Counted from the first letter of the stretch, positions 52,781 to 62,089 are shown. The stretch is 64,000 bases of DNA from Frateuria flava (GCF_017837635.1 NZ_JAGJRS010000022.1:155744-219743); one strand, 5' to 3'. A program made the numbers and translations. The notes: generated by a model not told the origin, from the letters alone.

Positions 52781-53908
52781 ATGCCGTCGGACGCCATGCC
52801 TGTGATGATCGCCGGTGCCGGTCCCACTGGACTGGCGGCTGCGCTGTTGCTCGCCCGGCGCGGCATTCCCGTACGCATCGTCGACAAGGCGGCCGCTCCC
52901 AGCCGCAACTCCAAGGCGCTCGCCGTCAATCCGCGCACGCAGGAGTTGCTGGAGGACACCGGCGTGACCGCACGCATGCTGGCCGAGGGCTGGATCGTGC
53001 GCGGGCTGTCGCTGCACCAGCCCGGGCGCGAGGACGTGACCGTGCCGATCTCGCCCTTGCTCGACACCGACCGTTCACTGCTCGCGCTGCCACAGTCGCG
53101 CACCGAAGCGCTGCTGGCCGAGGCGCTGGAAGCGCAGGGCGTCCCCATCGAGCGCGGGGTGAAGCTCGACGCGTTGTTGCAGGGCGACGACAGCGTCACT
53201 GTCCAGCTGGTGCACGCCGACGGCAGCATCGAGTGCGCGCAGGCGCCGCTGGTGTACGGTGCCGATGGGGCGCACAGCACGGTGCGCCAGGCGCTGGGGC
53301 TGGCCTTTCCCGGCGACGAACTGCCGGAAACCTGGCAACTGTGGGACCTGCACCTGGCCGTGCCGCTCGATCCGGACCGGGTGCATCTGTTTCTGCTCCC
53401 GGACGGCTTTCTGTTTGCGATGCGCGTACGCGACGACATCTGGCGCCTGATCGGCAACAGCGCCGAGCCGCTGGCCGCGTTGCCGGCCGGCACCGTGTGC
53501 GGTGACGTACTGTGGAAGTCGCACTTCCACATCGCGCACCGGGTGGCCGAGCGCGCCGGCGTGGGCCGCGTGCTGCTCGGTGGCGATGCGGCGCACATCC
53601 ACTCGCCGCTGGGCGCGCGCGGCATGAACCTGGGCATCGAGGACGCCTACGTCTTCGCCGACTGTGCGGCTGATGCGCTCCACGGGCGGCTGTCACGCCT
53701 GGCCAGCTATGCGCAGCTGCGCCACCGGGTGCATCGCCAGGTGGTGCGGCGCGTGGGCGCGCTGACCCGGCTGATGCATGGGCGCCCTGCGACCCTGCGC
53801 GAATTGCGCGACGTGCTGGTGCCGCGCCTGATGCACTTCGGCCCCGCGCGACGCCAGTTCCTGCGCGTGGCCGGCGGCCTGGATCACCCCGTGCGCACGC
53901 GCGGCTGA
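52781..53908 (+). CDS. FAD-dependent monooxygenase (PHBH fold)
   Basis: 375 residues. FAD Rossmann motif MIAGAGPTGLAAALLLARRG, second motif YGADGAHSTVRQALGL (DG), third motif VLLGGDAAHIHSPLGARGMN (GD). Similar to UbiH/phenol hydroxylase-type aromatic hydroxylases; the substrate is not evident. The short protein lacks the C-terminal thioredoxin-like domain of phenol hydroxylases. A second ATG (codon 6) is possible. Confidence 0.9.
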   Translation: MPSDAMPVMIAGAGPTGLAAALLLARRGIPVRIVDKAAAPSRNSKALAVNPRTQELLEDTGVTARMLAEGWIVRGLSLHQPGREDVTVPISPLLDTDRSLLALPQSRTEALLAEALEAQGVPIERGVKLDALLQGDDSVTVQLVHADGSIECAQAPLVYGADGAHSTVRQALGLAFPGDELPETWQLWDLHLAVPLDPDRVHLFLLPDGFLFAMRVRDDIWRLIGNSAEPLAALPAGTVCGDVLWKSHFHIAHRVAERAGVGRVLLGGDAAHIHSPLGARGMNLGIEDAYVFADCAADALHGRLSRLASYAQLRHRVHRQVVRRVGALTRLMHGRPATLRELRDVLVPRLMHFGPARRQFLRVAGGLDHPVRTRG

Positions 53909-54113
53909 GCGTAGGGTGGGCTTCAGCCCACCGCCTTTGCGCACGACGAGCCACCGGAAACGCGGTTCGCGGTGCGGCCGCCACCCCCGGTCCCTCCGCT
54001 TGGCAATCAGACGTCCAAACGTGCACTGGCTCGCGTTTGCCGCCCGCCTGCGTTGATCAAGCGGCGGGGCGCCTGTAGATTCGTTCAGGCAATTCGCTCT
54101 TGGGGGAGTCCAT

Positions 54114-54632
54114 ATGAAGAAGTTTGCATGGGTGGCCGGTGCAGCCTTGCTGCTGGCCGCATGTGGGGGTTCGCAGGACACGCGCGTGCCGGTGGCGCTG
54201 GGCAGCCTGGTGACGCCGGCCTCGGCGCCGTGGCTGCAGGTCGAACAGGATACGCAGGACGTTGAGGTCCGCGGCCTGGATGATGCGTTGACGCTCAAGC
54301 CCACGCCGCCGGTGTCCGAGGTGCTGCAGGCGCGTCTGCGCCAGGCGCTGGAAGGGAGCTATTTCACTGACCTGGTGGTGCAGTGCGAGCAGGTCTTTGC
54401 GGAGATGCGCGTGGACACCGAGGCCACGCCAGCCAGTGTCACGCTGGAGCTGGGTACGCACTGCGCCATCCACGCGCGCGGCCTGGGCTCGGACAAGACC
54501 TACCATGTGTCGCCGTCGATGCCGGCGCCCGCCCGCGCCGACTATGCCAAGGCGCTCAGCGCATTGCTGGCCACCGGCGCGGACGACATCGCCCGGCAGC
54601 TGCGCGCGGACGTGGACGCCACGCCGCACTGA
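54114..54632 (+). CDS. Predicted lipoprotein, unknown
   Basis: 172 residues. Signal MKKFAWVAGAALLLAACGGS with lipobox LAAC. Mature part starts SQDTRVPVALGSLVTPASAP and has repeated hydrophobic beta segments (SVTLELGTHCAIHARGLG) with two further cysteines. Resembles the YajG-type lipoprotein layout, not certain. TTGGGGGAG precedes the start. Confidence 0.75.
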   Translation: MKKFAWVAGAALLLAACGGSQDTRVPVALGSLVTPASAPWLQVEQDTQDVEVRGLDDALTLKPTPPVSEVLQARLRQALEGSYFTDLVVQCEQVFAEMRVDTEATPASVTLELGTHCAIHARGLGSDKTYHVSPSMPAPARADYAKALSALLATGADDIARQLRADVDATPH

Positions 54633-54638
54633 TGCCGC

Positions 54639-55658
54639 TCAGTCCTGCGCCGGCATGAACTGTCGGCGCAGGTCCATCTGCCCGCGCCGCATGACCGGCT
54701 CCGGGAAGCTGCTCGGCCAGGTGCCGCTGTAATCCAGCTCGGCATCCAGCAGGCCGCGTTCGACCAGCAGCTGCACCATTGCCAGCGGGTCGGCGCAGGC
54801 CAGCACCTTGCCCAGCGACGAGGCCGGCGCCTGCGGGGCGTCGACGCGTTCGACCAGTGCCCCGATCACGTTGGCGGGCATGTCCCAATGGCGCACCGCG
54901 CGCAGCGACAGCCGCGCGCCGATGCGCATGCAGCCGGCCAGGAACGGGGGCGAGAACGGCCCCAGCGACGGCGGCGCTTCCTGGTCCAGCAGGCGCACGA
55001 TCGCGCCAGTGCCGGTATGGCAGACCATTCCGGCCAGGAACGCCTCGAACGGGTCGCAGCCGCCATGGCGACCGAGGAACGCCGCCGCGTGCGCGCAACG
55101 CTCGGCGTGTTCCCACAACCACGGGCCGGCCATGTGCCCGCGCATGCCTGCGCTGGCCTGCAGGATCGGTTTCATCACGTGCAGCGTGGCGACCTGGCGC
55201 AGCGCGTCGCGGCCCAGCAGCACCACGGCATGCTGCAGGCTGTGGATCGGCTGGGCCGAACGGAAATGCGCGCTGCCGGCGACCCGCATCACCTCGCCGA
55301 CGAGTACCGGATCGCGACCGATCATCGCCGCCAGCTGCGAGCCGGCCAGGTTGTCGTTCCTGAGCGCACGCAGCAACTGCGGCAGCACACTGGGCAGACG
55401 CGGCAGTCCGCTGACGTTGAAGCGCTCGCCGATGGCCTCCAGCCGCCGCAAGGTCGCCTGCTCGGCGGTGCTGGCCGTGTCGGTTGCGGCCGCTGGCAGG
55501 CCAAGCACGAAGCGATGGAAGCGATCCTCCACGTCCGCCAGCGGCGGGCCGGCCTCGCGGACAGGCACGTCGGTCGCCATCCTCGCGACGGGCGGTGCGG
55601 GGGCAGGGCGGAGCGGCGTTTTCCTTGCGGCGAAAAATCGCCGCCACATGGCAATCAT
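54639..55658 (-). CDS. HDOD-domain protein
   Basis: 339 residues. HDOD domain about 110-310: [101 protein letters not shown] domains lack the HD metal residues and act in signalling (motility, biofilm), here without a partner domain. Stop lies six bases from the convergent lipoprotein gene stop. Start at ATG 55658, with ATG 55649 an alternative. Confidence 0.85.
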   Translation of the reverse strand: MIAMWRRFFAARKTPLRPAPAPPVARMATDVPVREAGPPLADVEDRFHRFVLGLPAAATDTASTAEQATLRRLEAIGERFNVSGLPRLPSVLPQLLRALRNDNLAGSQLAAMIGRDPVLVGEVMRVAGSAHFRSAQPIHSLQHAVVLLGRDALRQVATLHVMKPILQASAGMRGHMAGPWLWEHAERCAHAAAFLGRHGGCDPFEAFLAGMVCHTGTGAIVRLLDQEAPPSLGPFSPPFLAGCMRIGARLSLRAVRHWDMPANVIGALVERVDAPQAPASSLGKVLACADPLAMVQLLVERGLLDAELDYSGTWPSSFPEPVMRRGQMDLRRQFMPAQD

Positions 55659-55848
55659 CCGGAGGCAGGTTCCATGGCGTGCTTCGCGCTGTATCGGCCG
55701 CCGCGCGCACAAATGTAGTCAGCGACGCTGGGTTCATTGCCGAGCATGGACGCAGCCGGTGTCAAAGCGCCCTCGCCCCCGTCTTCCGTGCACTGGCAAA
55801 GGCCGCCCCGCGGCCCCACATCCTGGAAACCCCGCGCAGGACCCTCGC

Positions 55849-56841
<993 letters not shown>

Positions 56842-56887
56842 CGCTCAGCCTTGCAGGCGCGCGATGCGTGAGGGCAGGCCCACTGCG

Positions 56888-57289
56888 CTACCGTACCCCC
56901 GGCTCATTCAATCCCGGTCCGCTCCGCGCCGCCTGCGCAAACATCCATGCCGAGCCCGCGAACAGCGCCACGAAAAAGCCGTTCAACAACACGATCTCCA
57001 CCGGGCCGCTCCATGGAAGCCCCAGCCCCTCGAGAAGCGCGAACGCGCCAATCAGCGCCTGAGCGAACGCCATGGCCGCCAGCGCGCGCGCCATGCCGAT
57101 CGGATGGAGGCGCGCAATCGTCGCGCCGACGGCACCGATCGCCACCACGCCGACATACATGCGGTTGGCCGGATCGCCATCGGCGCCGATGATGCCCACG
57201 CCGAGGCTTAGCCAAACGAGGAGGATCGTCGCCACCAGCGCCACGCAGGCGGCCGAAAGGTAAGTGTTGCGATGAAACGGCGTTCGCAT
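56888..57289 (-). CDS. Small integral membrane protein, unknown
   Basis: 133 residues with four predicted helices (YLSAACVALVATILLVWLSL, MYVGVVAIGAVGATIA, ALAAMAFAQALIGAFALLEG, EIVLLNGFFVALFAGSAWMF). No family recognised. The ATG at 57289 gives MRTPFHRN before the first helix. Its 5' side is 49 bp from the stop of the next membrane protein gene on the same strand. Confidence 0.65.
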   Translation of the reverse strand: MRTPFHRNTYLSAACVALVATILLVWLSLGVGIIGADGDPANRMYVGVVAIGAVGATIARLHPIGMARALAAMAFAQALIGAFALLEGLGLPWSGPVEIVLLNGFFVALFAGSAWMFAQAARSGPGLNEPGVR

Positions 57290-57338
57290 GATGTTTGCCT
57301 CCGCTGAAAAACATCCGCCGGTTTTCCCACGCCAGAGC

Positions 57339-57689
57339 TCAGGCGTGCCCACCCAGCAAGCCGCGCGCGATGAACTGCGCAAGCGTCGCCGCGAAACCCA
57401 GGCCGATCGCAAAAAGGACCCAGCGCACCCGTAGCCAGGAGGTGCGTAGCGTGGACCACTGCACGGTGAGGTCGACCGGGTAGGCGGCGCAGTAGGCCAC
57501 GTTCGCCATCACCGCGAGCAGGAAAAGTTGCAGGAACAGATCGAGCGAAAGAACTCGATCGAAAGCGCTCGCGTTCGCGCTGAAGATGGCTGCCACCACC
57601 ACGAGCAGAACGACGTTGTAGACGATCCGGTGACGCTCCCAATAGCGGATGGCGTCGCCGATGACATCGCGCGCGTCCGGGTAATCCAT
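57339..57689 (-). CDS. Small integral membrane protein, unknown
   Basis: 116 residues. Soluble start MDYPDARDVIGDAIRYWERH then three helices (IVYNVVLLVVVAAIFSANAS, LFLQLFLLAVMANVAYCAAY, VRWVLFAIGLGFAATLAQFI). The N-terminal ARDVIGDAIRYWE pattern is found in a widespread small-membrane-protein family. It lies just downstream of uppS (60 bp) and may belong to the same transcript. Confidence 0.7.
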   Translation of the reverse strand: MDYPDARDVIGDAIRYWERHRIVYNVVLLVVVAAIFSANASAFDRVLSLDLFLQLFLLAVMANVAYCAAYPVDLTVQWSTLRTSWLRVRWVLFAIGLGFAATLAQFIARGLLGGHA

Positions 57690-57749
57690 GGATGCAACCT
57701 CACGCCAAGGGTGGAAGGGCAGGGCGATCCCGTCCGTGGGCGGGATCGT

Positions 57750-58484
57750 TCATCGGGATGCGGTCTTGCGTACCGGCTCGGCCACGCATGCCTGCGGCAC
57801 GCTGCCGAACCGGCGGTTGCGGTGGCTGAACGTCTCGACGGCCTGGCCCAGGTCATCGCCCGTGAAATCCGGCCACAACACGCTGGAAAACAAGAGCTCC
57901 GCATAGGCGCACTCCCACAGCAGGAAATCGCTGAGCCGTTGCTCGCGCCCGGTGCGTATCAGCAGATCCACGTCGGGCGTACACGGGTCCCCGTGCTGCG
58001 AGCGGGCCAGAAGCGTGCGGAACCCCTCGCGGCTGGCCACCGCGCCCTGGTGCAGGGCTGCCGCAGCGGCGATCGCATCCCGTGAGGAGTAGTCCACCGC
58101 AAGCCGCAGGTTCAGCACCTGGCCTCCGGCGGTCGTCGCTTCGGCCTGCTCGATGGTCGTGACCAGCGCAGCGGAAAGACGGTCGCGTCGCCCGATCACG
58201 CTCAGGCGCACGCCCTCGCGGCGACAGGCACCGGCCTCCGAATCGAGGAAGTTACGGAACAGCGCCATCAGCGTGGCCACTTCCGGCGCAGGCCGGCGCC
58301 AGTTGTCCGACGAAAACGCATACAGCGTCAGTGTGGTGATCCCCAGTCGCGGCGAGGCTTCCACCACGCTACGCACCGCCGCGGCGCCCGCACGATGTCC
58401 CCGGCTGCGCGGCCATCCCCGCTCCTCGGCCCAGCGGCCGTTGCCGTCCATGATGATCGCCACATGCAGGTTTTCCATATCCAT
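57750..58484 (-). CDS. uppS: Undecaprenyl diphosphate synthase family protein (cis-prenyltransferase)
   Basis: 244 residues. [20 protein letters not shown] with catalytic Asp13, [20 protein letters not shown], and the isopentenyl-diphosphate binding end [20 protein letters not shown]. Condenses farnesyl and isopentenyl diphosphates. The housekeeping uppS is expected in the tsf-pyrH-frr-cdsA cluster, so this is likely a second enzyme, here grouped with a regulator and membrane proteins; product chain length may differ. Start ATG 58484 sits six bases from a palindromic operator; the preceding TTG is not favoured. Confidence 0.9.
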   Translation of the reverse strand: MDMENLHVAIIMDGNGRWAEERGWPRSRGHRAGAAAVRSVVEASPRLGITTLTLYAFSSDNWRRPAPEVATLMALFRNFLDSEAGACRREGVRLSVIGRRDRLSAALVTTIEQAEATTAGGQVLNLRLAVDYSSRDAIAAAAALHQGAVASREGFRTLLARSQHGDPCTPDVDLLIRTGREQRLSDFLLWECAYAELLFSSVLWPDFTGDDLGQAVETFSHRNRRFGSVPQACVAEPVRKTASR

Positions 58485-58489
58485 CAAGC

Positions 58490-58506
58490 ACTCTGTAGTA
58501 CAAAGT
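58490..58506. promoter_or_regulatory. Palindromic operator at uppS
   Basis: ACTCTGTAGTACAAAGT matches the perfect palindrome ACTTTGTA-G-TACAAAGT at 16 of 17 bases. A second copy precedes the first gene of the group at 59549-59565. Probable binding site of the winged-helix protein encoded between. Confidence 0.6.
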
Positions 58507-58541
58507 TGAGGCTCGCGCCAAGGCGCCGCGCGCCGGCCCGG

Positions 58542-58919
58542 TTACTCGCCGGAGCGGGTTGCGGCGATCAGTGCTTCCATATGATTGAGGTACGCCTCCA
58601 GCGCCTTGCGGCCCTTCGGCGTGATGCGGAATTCGGTGCGCGGGATGCGCCCGTCGAATCCCTTGTGGCAGGCCACATAACCGGCGTCCTCGAGCTTGCG
58701 CGCGTGCACGCTCAAGTTGCCGTCGGTCGTGTTGAGCAGGCTCTTCAGATCGGTAAACCCAAGCCGGTCGTTTACCGCCAGGGCGCTGACGATTCCCAGC
58801 CGCAGCCGCTCGTGGATGAGCCGATCAAGATCCACCGTGCGCTCCACCGCGCCCTCCACCGGCACCAATGCCGGGCGGGCGTGCCGGGTTTCCCATCTCG
58901 CGGTCGATCGCTTAACCAC
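58542..58919 (-). CDS. Winged-helix transcriptional regulator
   Basis: 125 residues from GTG 58919, which overlaps the stop of the upstream membrane-protein gene by eight bases. Conserved winged helix: RLIHERLRLGIVSALAVNDR, FTDLKSLLNTTDGNLSVHAR, LEDAGYVACHKGFDGRIPRT, FRITPKGRKALEAYLNHME; this is the HTH_34-type MarR/ArsR-like family. Likely represses its own operon and uppS through the two 17-bp palindromes. Confidence 0.85.
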   Translation of the reverse strand: MVKRSTARWETRHARPALVPVEGAVERTVDLDRLIHERLRLGIVSALAVNDRLGFTDLKSLLNTTDGNLSVHARKLEDAGYVACHKGFDGRIPRTEFRITPKGRKALEAYLNHMEALIAATRSGE

Positions 58920-59511
58920 CGTACTTTCTCGCAATGAGCACGCCGAACACCACATGCAGTCCACCGAACCCCAGGCCCAGGCAGATGGCAGGTACCGGCG
59001 GAGCGGTAAAGAGCGCGACAGCGCCCAGGAAAAGGAACAGTACCCCCATCAACGGCACGATGCGGATCGAGAACGTGCCGCCGGCAATCACGGCCGTGCC
59101 ATAGAGCAGCAGCCACATGCCCGGCAGCAGCGCATCCAGCCCCGCGCGGTACAACACGATCGTGAGCAGCGCGGCCACGAAGATCGCCGGCACGAAGCCC
59201 AGCGCAAACTGGCGCGCCGGACGGGACAACAGGGGAACACCCTCGTTGCGCGCCTTGAACAGCACCCCGAGCAAGCCCACGCCCACGGCCACCGCCGCCG
59301 TCGCCAGCCAGGTCAGCAACCATGCGAGCCGGCTGTGCTGCACCGGCGCGATGATCGCGGCCGCCAGACCCGCCAAACCCATGACGACGCCGCCCCAACC
59401 GGGCACGGCGGTGAAGGAACTGGCGCGCTCCATGGCGTCGCGGATAAAGAGAAGATTCTCCGCGGCATGCTCATGGAGCGAAACCGTGCTTCGAAGGCGG
59501 CGGTTCTCCAT
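58912..59511 (-). CDS. Membrane protein paired with the winged-helix regulator
   Basis: 199 residues. Soluble start MENRRLRSTVSLHEHAAENL, LFIRDAMERASSFTAVPGWG, then five to six helices (GVVMGLAGLAAAIIAP, WLLTWLATAAVAVGVGLLGV, FALGFVPAIFVAALLTIVLY, ALLPGMWLLLYGTAVIAGGT, VPLMGVLFLFLGAVALF). The family occurs with HTH_34 regulators in many bacteria; function unknown. First gene of the group; palindrome at 59549-59565 precedes it. Confidence 0.8.
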   Translation of the reverse strand: MENRRLRSTVSLHEHAAENLLFIRDAMERASSFTAVPGWGGVVMGLAGLAAAIIAPVQHSRLAWLLTWLATAAVAVGVGLLGVLFKARNEGVPLLSRPARQFALGFVPAIFVAALLTIVLYRAGLDALLPGMWLLLYGTAVIAGGTFSIRIVPLMGVLFLFLGAVALFTAPPVPAICLGLGFGGLHVVFGVLIARKYGG

Positions 59512-59548
59512 GGCCCGAAACTAGGCCTGTCGGATGCTATCGTCAAGC

Positions 59549-59565
59549 ACTTTGTAGTGAAAAGT
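59549..59565. promoter_or_regulatory. Palindromic operator upstream of the membrane-protein gene
   Basis: ACTTTGTAGTGAAAAGT matches ACTTTGTA-G-TACAAAGT at 15 of 17 bases, 38 bp upstream of the start, a typical repressor position. Flanking CAAGC is also shared with the copy at 58490. Confidence 0.6.
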
Positions 59566-59775
59566 CGGCCGTCGACGGCGGATGCCCGGTGGTCCGGCTG
59601 CAAGCATTCTCGATCAGTCAAGCAAGTGTGCGATATGGCGAATCGGCGGATCAACGCGGGCGTGGCGCCCCGCGCAACCGATCATGCGGGCGCGCTTCAT
59701 ACGAGAAAGCCGTTGAGCTCCCCGGTGCTGGCTGATCCGATCGTTGAATGAGATCGCCGGAGGCGGTTCATCCCC
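59566..59775. other. Intergenic region, no gene seen
   Basis: 210 bp between the regulator operon and the insertion-sequence remnants; no credible frame, tRNA or hairpin recognised. Confidence 0.4.
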
Positions 59776-60114
59776 ATGTCCGCATCAGACCCATCCCAAG
59801 ACCGCTTTCGGAAATGCAGTCTGACTGCCGTTGCAGGGCGGATCGATCTGGCACGCGCCAGGCAGCAAAACCCGGAAATGCACCAGACGAAGAAGGGCCA
59901 GCAGTGGTACTTCGGGATGAAGGCGCACATCGGTGTGGACGAGTGCACCGGACAGGTGCACTCGGTGGTGAGCACTGCGGCGAACGTGGCGGCCGTGACC
60001 GAGGTAGCGAACCTCTTGCACGGCAAGGAGCGGCACGTGTTCGGCGATGCCGGCTACATCGGCGCCGAGAAGCGGGCGCCCAAGCGAGGCCGCAGGCTGC
60101 CCTGGGTGGCATGA
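59776..60114 (+). pseudogene. IS5-family transposase remnant
   Basis: Open frame of 112 codons but only the middle of a transposase: [55 protein letters not shown], the DDE-domain region of IS5-type elements. The first ~25 codons do not match, and the frame stops just after GRRLPWVA, where about 100 more residues would be expected. No inverted repeats recognised. An inactive fragment. Confidence 0.8.
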
Positions 60115-60203
60115 CGCCAGCGGCCTATGCACAACGCTTGGCAAACACGGATACGATCAACCCCGGACTCTAAACCCGACCGCTACTGAAAGCGGGGGGA
60201 CGT
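60111..60203 (+). mobile_element. Right end of an IS3-like element
   Basis: A 20-codon frame [20 protein letters not shown] and stop at 60171-60173 resembles the very C terminus of an IS3-family OrfB, followed by a 20-30 bp tail ending in GGGGGGAC, which looks like a terminal repeat. Abuts the IS5 fragment directly, so one element inserted into or recombined with the other. Exact end not certain. Confidence 0.5.
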
Positions 60204-60310
60204 CGCTGCCGCATGGGCATGGTTCGCGCCTGCTCTGCGGTTGTTCTAGCCGCGGAAATCGACGGCAGGAACACAAAAACAGCGAGGAACAAGAATCTCG
60301 AACTAGCCAT
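60170..60310 (-). pseudogene. Truncated distal cassette gene with signal peptide
   Basis: From ATG 60310 the minus strand reads MASSRFLFLAVFVFLPSISA then ARTTAEQARTMPMRQ, a clear signal peptide; AAAGGTG precedes the ATG. After about 36 codons the frame enters the IS3-like end and stops at 60170. It lies just beyond attC1, in the position of the next cassette gene, so the insertion sequence has cut it off. Original function unknown. Confidence 0.6.
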
Positions 60311-60325
60311 CACCTTTCACCTGCT

Positions 60326-60382
60326 CCCTAACGCTGGAGTTAAGCGGCGGCGAAGCCGTCCGCCTTGAACGCACTGTTAGGC
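60326..60382 (-). other. attC: attC1 (integron recombination site)
   Basis: Simple-site boxes CTAAC and GTTAGGC bracket an imperfect palindrome GGAGTTAAGCGGCGGCGAAG with CCGTCCGCCTTGAACGC. The leftmost site seen; its outer box reads CCCTAAC rather than GCCTAAC, as expected where a cassette adjoins different sequence. Belongs with attC2, 6 and 7. Confidence 0.85.
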
Positions 60383-60673
60383 CGATGCCACAAGGCCCGC
60401 TGCCGACAGCTTAGCAAAGAGCTCTTGCCCAGGAGCCACACATTTAGCAGGAGAAAAAAGCTCTGGCTCGAAGGATGCCGAGAAGACCGATGACAAAGCT
60501 GCCGCTGCTGTCGCGGCGTTTGAAATGCGAGGAATGCAGGAAACCACCTTGGCGATCTCCGCGTCGAACTCATCGGGTGGTGCGCCTGAACCTCCAAGGC
60601 GGTATGGGTCCCACGACCGCACAACCGACGCGACGATAAGAAGAGCCGCATCAAAGTCTTCGCGTGTTCGCAT
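60377..60673 (-). CDS. Cassette gene 1, unknown
   Basis: 98 residues from ATG 60673, MRTREDFDAALLIVASVVRS, with WDPYRLGGSGAPPDEFDAEI and an alanine-rich middle (AATAAAALSSVFSASFEPEL). No signal peptide. A longer open frame upstream only translates attC2, so it is ignored. The TAA stop is inside attC1. No family recognised; predicted mostly helical and soluble. Confidence 0.7.
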   Translation of the reverse strand: MRTREDFDAALLIVASVVRSWDPYRLGGSGAPPDEFDAEIAKVVSCIPRISNAATAAAALSSVFSASFEPELFSPAKCVAPGQELFAKLSAAGLVASA

Positions 60674-60678
60674 GAAAG

Positions 60679-60734
60679 GCCTAACGCTGGAATTAAGCGG
60701 CGGCGAAGCCGTCCGCTTGGATGAGTGGTTAGAA
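60679..60734 (-). other. attC: attC2
   Basis: GCCTAAC box, GGAATTAAGCGGCGGCGAAG / CCGTCCGCTTGGATG palindrome, closing box GTTAGAA (last base deviates from the GTTRRRY rule). Separates cassette genes 1 and 2. Confidence 0.85.
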
Positions 60735-61208
60735 CGACCGACCGGGAACGTCGCCTGGATTGACGCCCCAGAATGTACTACCGGAGTGGCTTCGGTCGAC
60801 ATAGTAGTGATGGTTTTTGTTTGAGATGGCGTCTATGGCGGCAGCTGCCGATGCACGTGTTTTAGGGTCTTGATGCGCCAGCAGCGACGTGAGCTGAGGA
60901 ATGACGTCATGACGCAGCGAATAGGCCAGGATTGAGCAAGCGTACTCGCGCACGATTGTTGAGCGGTCAGCGAGCGCAGATAGCGCCAGTGAGACTACAT
61001 CTTGGCGTGCCCGAGCATATCGAGGGAGCCAAAACAAAATGCTCGCCCGACCATGGGAGCGGCGGATGTGTGGATAGGCACTAGCAAGCAACGGGACGAG
61101 CGACTCAAGTCCGTACTGTTGAAACAGGCGATGCTCTGCTCGGCCAAGGTCGCTACCCTTGGCTTCGCTATAGAGCGCAATGAGCTCATCGACTGTTGGA
61201 AGCGACAT
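60729..61208 (-). CDS. Cassette gene 2, HEAT-repeat-like protein
   Basis: 159 residues. Helical pairs typical of HEAT repeats: ARARQDVVSLALSALADRST, IVREYACSILAYSLRHDVIP, LTSLLAHQDPKTRASAAAAI. Likely a protein-protein scaffold or adaptor; function unknown. Ends in a non-repeat tail (HHYYVDRSHSGSTFWGVNPG). TAA stop lies in attC2. Confidence 0.75.
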   Translation of the reverse strand: MSLPTVDELIALYSEAKGSDLGRAEHRLFQQYGLESLVPLLASAYPHIRRSHGRASILFWLPRYARARQDVVSLALSALADRSTIVREYACSILAYSLRHDVIPQLTSLLAHQDPKTRASAAAAIDAISNKNHHYYVDRSHSGSTFWGVNPGDVPGRSF

Positions 61209-61212
61209 GGAG

Positions 61213-61272
61213 TTCTAACGCTTGAGTTAAGCCGCGCCGCGAAGCGGTGTCGGCTTGAATGAATTGTTAGGT
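61213..61272 (-). other. attC: attC3
   Basis: TTCTAAC box, TTGAGTTAAGCCGCGCCGCG, AAGCGGTGTCGGCTTGAATG, GTTAGGT box. The palindrome differs from attC1/2 and matches attC4, 5 and 9, whose reverse complement is close to the aadA-cassette attC. Confidence 0.9.
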
Positions 61273-61276
61273 GTGC

Positions 61277-61630
61277 TCACGCTGACCAACAGTAGAGCGG
61301 ACTACCGAACACACCATGCGCCCCGAGATTGCCGCGGTCTGTGCCCCAGAAGCAATAGAACTGATCTTGTTCTGGCCGATACACCAGCCAGTAGCCGGAG
61401 GAATTGTGGGCAACACACTGGCCGGAAATGGCGGTACCAACATCCACGTCCGGAAAGCCGGGAGGCATGACCGTCGCGGTAAGCGGGAAGGGCGTGCAGA
61501 CATGTGCCCGAATATCCGCAGCCAAGCCAGAGAGATATGCCTGCGCATCAACGCCGGTATTGACGTAGACGCCAGATGTGTCCGCTAGAGCAGCTTCGAG
61601 TTTTGTCAGCAGCGAATTGCTCACAAGCAC
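61277..61630 (-). CDS. Cassette gene 3, unknown
   Basis: 117 residues from GTG 61630 (another GTG two codons later). MLVSNSLLTKLEAALADTSG, then VYVNTGVDAQAYLSGLAADI and YWLVYRPEQDQFYCFWGTDR near the end. No signal peptide. No family recognised; the alternate frame (61267-61551) is rejected. Stop precedes attC3 by a few bases. Confidence 0.65.
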   Translation of the reverse strand: MLVSNSLLTKLEAALADTSGVYVNTGVDAQAYLSGLAADIRAHVCTPFPLTATVMPPGFPDVDVGTAISGQCVAHNSSGYWLVYRPEQDQFYCFWGTDRGNLGAHGVFGSPLYCWSA

Positions 61631-61690
61631 ACCTAACGCCTGAATTAAGCCGCGCCGCGAAGCGGCGTCGGCTTGAATGAATTGTTAGGC
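61631..61690 (-). other. attC: attC4
   Basis: ACCTAAC box, CTGAATTAAGCCGCGCCGCG, AAGCGGCGTCGGCTTGAATG, GTTAGGC box. 60 bp, fully regular palindrome (GCCGCGCCGCGAAGCGGCGTCGGC). Confidence 0.92.
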
Positions 61691-62083
61691 ATTGGACGCG
61701 ACTAACCTGCCAGTGCCTGCAAAAATTGTCTGCAATTCTTGACTGAGCGCAACATATTCGCTGTCAGGCACACTGAAAGTGACGACAACTTGAGCAATTC
61801 CGCCTAACAGTTTGATTGTTTCTGGTTCAAACGAAACTTCAATTTGCTTTCGTGAAAGGTGGAGTGCCGCGATACCTCCGTAGCGAGCATGATCATGCTG
61901 CGAAAGCTCAAAATAGTAAGTGTCTTGGCCGGATGTCCAATCACGCTCGTCATGCGAAAAAGATCTCTGGAGCATGAGGTAGTTTTGCGGGTCAGCGCTG
62001 TTACTGGCAAAGCCAACGAGATGGCAATGTCCATCCGGGTCAACTGTTGCGATTTTTGATGCTTCAAATGCGAGGACAGTCAT
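61685..62083 (-). CDS. Cassette gene 4, Imm10-like immunity protein
   Basis: 132 residues. The pattern CHLVGFASNSADPQNYLMLQ, RSFSHDERDWTSGQDTYYFE, ARYGGIAALHLSRKQIEVSF resembles the Imm10 immunity family of polymorphic-toxin systems (YLMLQR...D...Y.E...GG). Recognition is by memory and moderately sure. No cognate toxin is visible, so it would be an orphan immunity gene. TAA stop is inside attC4. Lower GC than flanking chromosome. Confidence 0.6.
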   Translation of the reverse strand: MTVLAFEASKIATVDPDGHCHLVGFASNSADPQNYLMLQRSFSHDERDWTSGQDTYYFELSQHDHARYGGIAALHLSRKQIEVSFEPETIKLLGGIAQVVVTFSVPDSEYVALSQELQTIFAGTGRLVASNA

Positions 62084-62089
62084 TCCAAT

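Noticed and set aside
59749..60173. A 141-codon plus-strand frame spanning both IS remnants
   Set aside because: It is formed by two different frames of the IS5 and IS3 fragments and does not match one transposase.
61267..61551. A 94-codon minus-strand frame in cassette 3
   Set aside because: The overlapping 117-residue frame (61277-61630) starts at the cassette boundary and has better composition; both cannot be real.
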